5,262 nucleotides of DNA from Bacillus sp. B-jedd (GTDB lineage Bacteria; Bacillota; Bacilli; Bacillales; Cytobacillaceae), in contig NZ_CCXR01000003.1 in NCBI RefSeq assembly GCF_000821085.1, positions 1 through 5,262 on the forward strand, in the 5' to 3' direction. A program made the position numbers and the translations under genes. This document shows positions 1-5,011 of the stretch, piece by piece; the first letter of the stretch is position 1; each line of letters begins with the position of its first letter. Under the pieces are notes generated by a model. That model was not told where the DNA came from and did no database searches. It worked only from the letters and a program-made list of their open reading frames with translations.

Positions 1-277
1 TCAGGAAGGAAATATCAGAGTCCATTTCCCTCACCTCGAACATCTTCTCCCGGCCAGAACCTGGCTTCACCCCACGGCGCTTCATTTCCTCTGTCGGCTT
101 ATTGTACCTCTCCTCAATATCCTCAAATATCTTGATCCCTAGGTAGTAAGGGTTTATGCCAGTCTTGGAGGGCTGGACAACTCCGGCATTTAATTTTGCA
201 AATTCAATCGCTTCGGCACTCGTCAGATCCATTTCCCTAATAATCCGCTGATGCCAATAGGAAGCCCAGCCTCCTTC
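1..277 (-). pseudogene. spoVR: SpoVR internal fragment, 5'-truncated, running off the left edge
   Basis: Reading leftwards from about 277, the minus strand gives [16 protein letters not shown], then [39 protein letters not shown] and DSDISFL. This is the conserved central to C-proximal part of SpoVR, a family needed for normal spore cortex formation in Bacillus subtilis; the fragment starts at roughly residue 265 of about 468 by memory of that protein. The frame is open with no stop or frameshift down to position 1. Similarity ends abruptly just before the GGC TGG codons (266-271): the usual NEGW reads GEGGW, and the same frame meets a TGA near 326 without a plausible start. It is therefore a headless copy. 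Another copy contributes the true C-terminus at 5012-5262. It might still reach its own stop left of the window, but it lacks a start and ribosome binding site. Confidence 0.88.
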
Positions 278-339
278 TCCTAAGGATTTTTTCAGCTCCA
301 CTCGAATCTTCAGGAAAAGTCAGTTCAGCATATTCAGAT

Positions 340-375
340 TAAAAGCAGAAAGGAACAAGCAAATAGCTTGTCCCT
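340..375 (-). terminator. Rho-independent terminator of the ATPase gene
   Basis: Arms at 351-360 and 366-375 with a 5-base loop form a 10-bp stem. On the minus-strand RNA the one imperfect position is a G-U wobble, whereas on the plus strand it would be an A-C mismatch, so the structure favours minus transcription. It starts 23 bases after the ATPase stop and is followed by TTCTGCTTTT, a U-rich but interrupted tail. It would shield the spoVR fragment from ATPase transcription. Confidence 0.65.
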
Positions 376-398
376 CTCCTAAAATCCGTATGCGTTTT

Positions 399-2120
399 CT
401 ATTTAACCAACTCAAGTTGTTTTTGGTTTACCAATTCATCGGAAAATTGAAATATTGGTGCATTTCTTAAATGAGTTAATCTTGCCTCCGAGTCCTTTTG
501 CCAAAACGGTCGGAAGTTAAAACCTCTCTTAATGCTTTTTTCAGAGACGTAAAAGCTCATATCAATTAAATATGCAACAAACTCTTCCTTCTTTTTGGTT
601 TCCGAAGATGTGGAATCTTTGATGAGATGTAAATACCTTAAATTTACTAAATTTTTAAGTAACGGTTCATGTTCTTTTGACTTTTCCATCGGATACAAAA
701 ATACATTAGTGTTTCTTTTATTTACTATTTCTGCCTCAAGGGTTGTTATGGCCTGTCTGACTATTTCTGGATTAATGTCAGAGTCATCCTCAAGAGTACT
801 ATCTTTATCATCCTTAAGTTGTTTAATGACCGAGTAGACATTTGATTTTTGGACTTTTTGCTTATCTTCACCTCGGGTGGATCTTACTAATTCCATAAAT
901 ATTATTAAAAAATCCCGAGGATTTCCTCCAGCAGCTATTACTGCGTATAACAAAGTTTCATCATTAGTGAATAGTGATATAATATCCTGTCTTGTTAAGC
1001 CTAAATCAACATCAATATTCAACAATATACTGATCAAATGATCCCTTACTCGTTCTAAGCTGGATAAATCATTATCTAAATTTATCGGTGAAAAATCATC
1101 CTTATGAGAAAAATCTCCATTTCCCTTTTCATTCATTCTCAGTCTATTTGGTAAGGAACAAACCTTAAAACAAAAGGCACTTGAGCTGCAATTTTTATAA
1201 ATATCATGAAAGTATTGAATAATATAAGGATGTTTTTCTAAGGGTATCTGATAAAAATCATCTAGAATTAATATAATGTGACGAGATTTATACTGGTAAT
1301 ATTTACTGATCAATTCAATAATGCTGTCCTTTATGTCTCTTAATAATTCAGCTTTGGTAATTGTTTTGGAACCCGTCGCTGTTACGCCAGTAGTTTGTTG
1401 ATTACTACTCCTAATTTCTACGCTATTCTCCATCGAGATATTTATTGAACTAAGGGTTTTTAATGTACTCTTAATTTTTTGATACCCATAACCCAGGTCA
1501 TTCGAATTTTCAATTGTTGTGTTGGAATTAAATTTTTTAATTTTTGTTTTGTTGGTTGTATTTTCTGTTGAGTCTTGCTTTGAAATGGTTAATGTGATTT
1601 GTTCAGGCTGTGTTTTCAAAATCCGGAGTGAATTTCCTAAAATTCCCAGTACATAAATAAGCTCCTGATATTCTTCAAATCTATGTAAAATCGATTTTTC
1701 TTGCTTTTTAAATATTTTTTTAATTATTCCCTTAAAAGATTTTGTTTCCTTTTTATATGCATTTGCTAATTCAATATCTTCTTCTTCATTTAAACTCTCA
1801 ATAAGTCTGTTTAGAATTTTTTCAATAAGTTGAATAACTATGTCCAAATCAGAATCTGACTTCAGAATCTGGGCGTCTACAATTACATCAATATTCTTAA
1901 GTAATGAACTTTCATTTAGTGCCTTCATCATTAAGGTCGTTTTTCCACTTCCCCTTCGCCCATAGATTAAATGGTTATTATAAATTTTTAATTTTCTTAA
2001 GTTGTTATTTACATCAACATAATTTAAATTACTTATATCTTTGTAATCAATAATTTTCCTTCGTTTAATTTCCTCAATCTTATAGATCAACTCGTCTAAT
2101 TTTGGCGATTTAATATCCAT
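399..2120 (-). CDS. P-loop (AAA/STAND-like) ATPase of unknown function, 573 aa
   Basis: The protein has Walker A GRRGSGKTT at residues 54-62 (Lys60) and Walker B ILILDDF at 283-289 (Asp287, Asp288). A possible sensor-1 segment VCSLPNRLR lies near 320-328, and GGNPRDF at 398-404 may supply a sensor-2-like arginine (Arg402). This order recalls ORC/Cdc6-like or STAND-type AAA ATPases. About residues 450-573 form a C-terminal domain; LLKNLVNLRYLHLI followed by EEFVAYLIDMSFYV could be a winged helix. Walker A and B are unusually far apart, separated by a charged helical stretch (100-165) and a Thr/Asn/Ser-rich stretch (175-255). No membrane segment is evident. The start is fixed by GAGGG at 2129-2133, eight bases upstream of ATG. 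The gene is divergent from the membrane protein/MBL operon, suggesting a shared module. An ATP-driven sensor or switch role is inference; the substrate is unknown. Confidence 0.85.
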   Translation of the reverse strand: MDIKSPKLDELIYKIEEIKRRKIIDYKDISNLNYVDVNNNLRKLKIYNNHLIYGRRGSGKTTLMMKALNESSLLKNIDVIVDAQILKSDSDLDIVIQLIEKILNRLIESLNEEEDIELANAYKKETKSFKGIIKKIFKKQEKSILHRFEEYQELIYVLGILGNSLRILKTQPEQITLTISKQDSTENTTNKTKIKKFNSNTTIENSNDLGYGYQKIKSTLKTLSSINISMENSVEIRSSNQQTTGVTATGSKTITKAELLRDIKDSIIELISKYYQYKSRHIILILDDFYQIPLEKHPYIIQYFHDIYKNCSSSAFCFKVCSLPNRLRMNEKGNGDFSHKDDFSPINLDNDLSSLERVRDHLISILLNIDVDLGLTRQDIISLFTNDETLLYAVIAAGGNPRDFLIIFMELVRSTRGEDKQKVQKSNVYSVIKQLKDDKDSTLEDDSDINPEIVRQAITTLEAEIVNKRNTNVFLYPMEKSKEHEPLLKNLVNLRYLHLIKDSTSSETKKKEEFVAYLIDMSFYVSEKSIKRGFNFRPFWQKDSEARLTHLRNAPIFQFSDELVNQKQLELVK

Positions 2121-2250
2121 TATTTAGTCCCTCATATGCAAAAATTTGTACTTGGTTTAAAATTTCTATTTTCACATAATTTTACAACTTTTCATCTAAA
2201 AAATAAAGGAAAAGTCCTATGCAGGCATTTTCTCATTCTTATATTAATAG

Positions 2251-2269
2251 CTCGCCATTACATGGCGAG
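2251..2269. repeat. Perfect inverted repeat, candidate operator
   Basis: CTCGCCAT at 2251-2258 and ATGGCGAG at 2262-2269 are exact reverse complements separated by TAC. The palindrome is G+C-rich within very A+T-rich DNA and lies 130 bases before the ATPase start and 235 before the membrane-protein start. Neither strand has a T run after it, so it is a poor terminator. A regulator binding site serving one or both divergent units is the likelier reading, but no regulator gene is in the window. Confidence 0.6.
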
Positions 2270-2421
2270 TCTACTCTTATTTAAGTAATAAGCTTTGTAA
2301 ACAATATTAATGACCAACACTTAGTACATACCTTCATACCATTGAGGAAATTACTCCCAAGTAAGTTTGTGTATGTCACCATCCCTGGACTGTTACAATC
2401 CATTTTTTAAAAAAATTATGT

Positions 2422-2449
2422 TTTAACTAGCATCAAATTAAGTTAGAAT
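2422..2449 (+). promoter_or_regulatory. Tentative sigma-A promoter for the membrane protein/MBL operon
   Basis: TTTAAC (2422-2427) and TAGAAT (2444-2449) are 16 bases apart, about 55 bases upstream of the first start codon. The -35 is a weak match and the surrounding DNA is A+T-rich, so chance similarity is easy. It is the best-placed pair I found. Confidence 0.3.
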
Positions 2450-2503
2450 AAAAATGTAATATTGTAAAATTTTGATAGAAATTGTAGTAAGGGGTCGATT
2501 AAA

Positions 2504-3226
2504 ATGGACATGCTAAGAGACTTTTTTAATCCTTATGAAAGACAAGCCAGGTTATATCCTGCCTTAATAAGCCTTTTCCCCACTTTCGCTGCACTTTATA
2601 GTTTTTTTGACGATTTAAGGGGGGTATTATCAACAATCCTAGGTTCTGTATTTTTTGTTGGTATTTCTTATCTTTTTGGCAAGTTAACTAGGGAACTTGG
2701 GAAAAAAAAGCAAGATTCTTTGATTGTGGATTGGGACGGAATGCCAAGTACACGTTTCTTGCGACATGTAGACACTACTATCGATCCCTTAACTAAAAAA
2801 AGATATCATCAATTTTTAGAGAAAAACATTGCGGATTTTCGCTGTCCCACTCCCGAAGAGGAATCCAGCAATAAAGAAAATGCAGATAAGGTTTATGATT
2901 CAGGAATTAAATGGCTTTTAGCAAAAACGCGTGATACTCAAAAATACTCTCTTCTATTTAGAGAAAATATCAGTTATGGATTCGCTCGTAATTTTTGGGC
3001 TCTAAAACCATGGAGCCTCTTAATTAATTCAATCATTTTATTCGGTTCCTTTGGTTTGATGTATCAAAGGCACCAGTTCGATTTCAAGAATGTTTTTCCT
3101 TTAGAATGGGTATCAATCTCGATTACCACTTTTATTATTATTTCACAGTCATTAATTACTAAGAACACAGTTCATTCTAAAGCGAAAGCATATGCCAGAA
3201 CTTTATTAGAAGTTTGCGATGAGTAG
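2504..3226 (+). CDS. Four-helix membrane protein of unknown function, 240 aa
   Basis: Hydrophobic segments at about residues 17-35, 40-58, 171-187 and 203-219 make two transmembrane hairpins flanking a soluble domain of about 110 residues. Positive charge after helix 2 (KLTRELGKKK) and after helix 4 (KAKAYAR) puts the N-terminus, the central domain and the C-terminus in the cytoplasm. The central domain has conserved-looking motifs: DGMPSTRFLRHVD (78-90), KKRYHQFL (98-105), TPEEESSNKENAD (116-128), TRDTQKYSLLFREN (142-155) and YGFARNFW (158-165). I have an impression of having seen this pattern in uncharacterised membrane proteins but cannot name the family. AAGGGG at 2489-2494, nine bases before the ATG, supports this start over the internal Met3. 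The MBL gene follows after 30 bases, so the two are almost certainly co-transcribed. A membrane effector or anchor role is inference; no enzymatic motif is visible. Confidence 0.88.
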   Translation: MDMLRDFFNPYERQARLYPALISLFPTFAALYSFFDDLRGVLSTILGSVFFVGISYLFGKLTRELGKKKQDSLIVDWDGMPSTRFLRHVDTTIDPLTKKRYHQFLEKNIADFRCPTPEEESSNKENADKVYDSGIKWLLAKTRDTQKYSLLFRENISYGFARNFWALKPWSLLINSIILFGSFGLMYQRHQFDFKNVFPLEWVSISITTFIIISQSLITKNTVHSKAKAYARTLLEVCDE

Positions 3227-3256
3227 TTAATTCAATAAGAAAGAGGTGGAGTACTA

Positions 3257-4135
3257 ATGAGCATAATAAAATCATTTGCAGTGGGAAACGGAGATACCTT
3301 TTATATTGACCATAACAGTGACAATTTTACGATTATTGACTGCTTTCTTTATGAAGATGACAGAGAAAGGATTGTCGATGAATTATTGCTTTTGTCCAAA
3401 AATAAGGGTATCACTCGTTTTATTTCTACCCATCCTGATGAAGACCATTTTTACGGATTAGAATATCTAGACCAGAAAATGAATATCAGAAACTTTTACT
3501 GTGTAGAAAATGAAGCAACAAAGGCTGAGGAAACTTCGGAGTTTAAAAAATACTGTGAATTAAGGGATTCTGATAAGGCATTTTATATTGAAAAAGGAGT
3601 AAAAAGGAAATGGATGAATCTCTATGACGATGAAAGAGGAAGTTCAGGCATAAGTATACTGTGGCCAGATATGGAAAATGAAGATTTCAAAAATGAATTG
3701 GAGAAAGCTAAAAACGGTGAAAGCCCAAATAATATTTCTTGTATTATTAAATATAGACTTGAAAATGGTGTAACTGCATTATGGATGGGTGACTTAGAAA
3801 CTGAATTTATGGAAAAAATTAAAGATGAAGTAAATTGGTCAAAAGTTGATATTTTATTTGCCCCTCATCACGGAAGAAAAAGTGGTCAAATTCCAAAAGA
3901 GATTCTTGGGGTGTTGAATCCCAAAATGATAGTTATTGGACAGGCACCCTCCGAGCATATCCATTATTATAGCGATTATAATACTATTACACAAAATTTA
4001 GCTGGAGACATTAAGTTTGAATGTCTTGAAAAAAAAGTTAGGATTTATGTTTCTAATGAAGGTTATAATCTCCCTTATTTAAAAAAAGAAAACACTGTTT
4101 CAGATGAAACTTATATAGGAACTTTATATTTATAA
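3257..4135 (+). CDS. ComEC-type metallo-beta-lactamase-fold hydrolase, 292 aa
   Basis: This is a stand-alone hydrolase resembling the MBL domain of the competence protein ComEC/Rec2. In order: VGNGDTFYI (9-17), matching the family's VGQGDS strand; IIDC (26-29); the metal-binding THPDEDHFYGL (58-68), an HxDxDH variant with His59, Asp61, Asp63 and His64; NNIS (157-160) in the place of the ComEC N-x-S segment; LWMGDLE (174-180, Asp178); and FAPHHGRKSG (200-209, His203/His204). All usual metal ligands are present, so it is probably active. There is no signal peptide or membrane segment, implying a cytoplasmic enzyme, perhaps held near the membrane by its operon partner. The family includes nucleases and other phosphoester hydrolases; the substrate cannot be read from sequence. 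GAGGTGG at 3243-3249, seven bases before the ATG, gives strong initiation. It is the last gene of the operon. Confidence 0.92.
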   Translation: MSIIKSFAVGNGDTFYIDHNSDNFTIIDCFLYEDDRERIVDELLLLSKNKGITRFISTHPDEDHFYGLEYLDQKMNIRNFYCVENEATKAEETSEFKKYCELRDSDKAFYIEKGVKRKWMNLYDDERGSSGISILWPDMENEDFKNELEKAKNGESPNNISCIIKYRLENGVTALWMGDLETEFMEKIKDEVNWSKVDILFAPHHGRKSGQIPKEILGVLNPKMIVIGQAPSEHIHYYSDYNTITQNLAGDIKFECLEKKVRIYVSNEGYNLPYLKKENTVSDETYIGTLYL

Positions 4136-4238
4136 ATAAAACGCAGAAACTCTCATACTCTTGCTTAGCCCACTAGCTTCCCCATTAGAACAAAGATGTC
4201 ATGTCGGGGAATCACATAATCTTGCTCCATATATTTTC

Positions 4239-4266
4239 AAAAGCTGTTTCTTGGGAAACAGCTTTT
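4239..4266 (+). terminator. Terminator of the membrane protein/MBL operon
   Basis: AAAAGCTGTTTC (4239-4250), loop TTGG, and GAAACAGCTTTT (4255-4266) form a perfect 12-bp stem. The A run before and T run inside and after it (TTTTATATTT) make it a good rho-independent terminator, possibly bidirectional. It lies about 100 bases after the MBL stop; that 3' untranslated stretch shows no further gene. Confidence 0.85.
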
Positions 4267-4294
4267 ATATTTATAAAGGAAAATTGTAGCTCCG

Positions 4295-4322
4295 AAAAGA
4301 CCACCAAATATAATTGGCGGTC
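4295..4322 (-). terminator. Terminator of the decayed copC/hesB-like unit
   Basis: Arms at 4299-4307 and 4314-4322 with a 6-base loop form a 9-bp stem. On the minus RNA the one imperfect position is a U-G wobble, while on the plus RNA it is an A-C mismatch. On the minus strand the stem is followed directly by TTTTC. It lies about 100 bases beyond the stop of the HesB-like remnant, so it probably ended that unit, back to back with the operon terminator at 4239-4266. Confidence 0.65.
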
Positions 4323-4423
4323 AGTATTATTTTGATATCACAGTACTATAACAATATTTTTAAAACTGCTACCTAGGATATTCAATCTAGTCTAACAGCA
4401 ATGACCAGTATTTCCCAGAATGA

Positions 4424-4682
4424 CTAGTCCTGATTTTCTTTGTTTCTGCTAAGATCAAGAACCACGTCTTCCGTATTGTCTAAAATCATGGGATCGATTG
4501 CTACCTGAATTTCGTTGATTATCGATTTTACATCACTTTCTTCTGGCTCATCCAGAGCCAGCCCTAATTTTGGCTGTCCTCAGCCATAGCCGTCAAATTT
4601 AACACGGACGTTTTTTTCACCATGTTCCTACTCCAATTTCTTTATGAAATCACGAGCCTGATCATATTTTTTCTATATCCAC
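4424..4682 (-). pseudogene. HesB/IscA-like iron-sulfur protein remnant, possibly a former selenoprotein
   Basis: The minus strand encodes DQARDFIKKLE, stop, EHGEKNVRVKFDGYG, UGA, GQPKLGLALDEPEESDVK, then IINEIQVAIDPMILDN and EDVVLDLSRNKENQD before TAG at 4424-4426. The GYG-x-G-P-GLALDEP pattern is typical of HesB-like iron-sulfur scaffold/carrier proteins. Damage: a possible GTG start (4680-4682) has no ribosome binding site; a frameshift lies near 4664; an amber TAG at 4628-4630 fits CAG to TAG; and a TGA lies at 4580-4582. The TGA sits where the family carries its cysteine, and HesB-like selenoproteins with Sec are known from Firmicutes, so it may be an original Sec codon rather than damage. 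The other lesions make the present copy non-functional in any case. It follows the copC-like fragment directly, as if a deletion joined them. Confidence 0.75.
4543..4561 (-). other. SECIS-like hairpin downstream of the in-frame UGA
   Basis: On the minus RNA, CTGGCTC, loop UGGAU and GAGCCAG form a perfect 7-bp stem. It begins 18 bases after the UGA at 4580-4582, putting the apical loop 25 bases downstream, with G as the second loop base. As I recall it, the bacterial SECIS consensus is a stem-loop with the loop about 16-37 bases after UGA and a G in its first two positions, and this fits. The sequence also codes for LALDEPE, so chance pairing is possible. Confidence 0.45.
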
Positions 4683-4793
4683 TTATATTAGCTGTCCATC
4701 TTCTGGATTGGATGATGTCAAGCTAGTGTGTGCACTTACGATAGATGGCATTGCCACAAAAATACTGAAAAACAGAATGATTAACTTTTTTAT
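4683..4793 (-). pseudogene. CopC-like copper-binding protein, N-terminal fragment with lost start
   Basis: The minus strand reads KKLIILFFSIFVAMPSIVSA, a signal peptide with KK n-region and hydrophobic core, followed by HTSLTSSNPEDGQLI and a TAA at 4683-4685. The mature start AH-x-SL-x-S-x-P is the beginning of a CopC domain, a periplasmic or extracellular copper-binding beta-sandwich whose N-terminal His takes part in Cu(II) binding. Only about 15 mature residues remain of a domain of roughly 100. Where the start should be there is ATA (4791-4793), seven bases after a good AAGGAG (4801-4806), so the ATG appears lost by one transition. A near-consensus promoter lies upstream. The assignment rests on a short match but agrees with the signal peptide and its cleavage site. 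Confidence 0.65.
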
Positions 4794-4800
4794 GATGTTT

Positions 4801-4843
4801 CTCCTTGATTGCAAAATTTGACACATTTGACACTATTATAACA
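4801..4843 (-). promoter_or_regulatory. Extended -10 promoter with tandem 9-bp repeat and ribosome binding site
   Basis: On the minus strand, TGTTATAAT (4835-4843) is a perfect extended -10; no good -35 precedes it. Just downstream, two exact tandem copies of GTGTCAAAT (plus-strand ATTTGACAC at 4816-4824 and 4825-4833) cover the expected transcription start and could be an operator. AAGGAG (4801-4806) follows. The arrangement served the copC/hesB-like unit and looks better preserved than the coding part. Confidence 0.6.
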
Positions 4844-4914
4844 GTATTACTGGGAGTATGCTTTTCCTGTTACCTTCCATGTGTTCATTCTGCTTTACTG
4901 AGGTGGATTAAACA

Positions 4915-4968
4915 ATGAAAAATTTTATAAAAAATAACAAGTTTAAATATAATCAAATACGTAAATAA
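4915..4968 (+). CDS. Possible 17-residue basic peptide or gene-start remnant
   Basis: A GAGGTGG ribosome binding site (4900-4906) lies eight bases before an ATG opening a 17-codon frame, MKNFIKNNKFKYNQIRK, ended by TAA. The strength and spacing of the site match those of the MBL gene. No plus-strand gene follows, only the convergent spoVR end, so it is either a very small peptide gene or the surviving start of a gene lost when this junction formed. The A+T-rich, Lys/Asn-rich peptide has no recognisable family and no clear promoter. Confidence 0.25.
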   Translation: MKNFIKNNKFKYNQIRK

Positions 4969-4969
4969 C

Positions 4970-5000
4970 AAAAAGACAAGGCAGCATTCACAATGCTGCC
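4970..5000 (-). terminator. Terminator of spoVR
   Basis: GGCAGCATT (4980-4988), loop CAC, and AATGCTGCC (4992-5000) form a perfect 9-bp G+C-rich stem starting 11 bases after the spoVR stop. On the minus RNA it is followed by TTGTCTTTTTG, a good rho-independent tail. Its presence shows that the right-hand spoVR has its natural 3' end. Confidence 0.88.
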
Positions 5001-5011
5001 CCCACTTCCCT

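Larger units (their letters stand above)
2121..2503. other. Divergent intergenic region with regulatory content
   Basis: These 383 bases separate the ATPase (leftwards) from the membrane protein/MBL operon (rightwards), so promoters for both should lie here. The region is very A+T-rich, with a perfect palindrome at 2251-2269 and a tentative plus-strand promoter at 2422-2449. On the minus strand I see no convincing -35/-10 pair; TAAAAT near 2170 is a weak -10 candidate. A 33-codon minus frame (2281-2382) lacks a ribosome binding site and is probably chance. I see no RNA gene. Confidence 0.7.

Noticed and set aside
595..837. 80-codon plus-strand open frame
   Set aside because: It lies antisense inside the ATPase gene, has no ribosome binding site, and its product has no recognisable features.
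2195..2215. Small hairpin AGGA-CTTT-TCCT followed by a T-rich run on the minus strand
   Set aside because: The stem is only 4 bp, too weak to call a terminator or attenuator.
2281..2382. 33-codon minus-strand frame starting MVTYTNLLGS, ending shortly before the palindrome
   Set aside because: The start has no properly spaced ribosome binding site and I recognise no family; a vestige of a longer gene is possible but unsupported.
3276..3461. 61-codon plus-strand open frame
   Set aside because: It overlaps the MBL gene in another frame; the MBL frame carries the family motifs through this stretch.
4818..4832. Two TTGACA hexamers on the plus strand that could be -35 boxes for the 17-codon frame
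   Set aside because: No -10 sits at 16-18 bases from either; they are a by-product of the tandem ATTTGACAC repeat.
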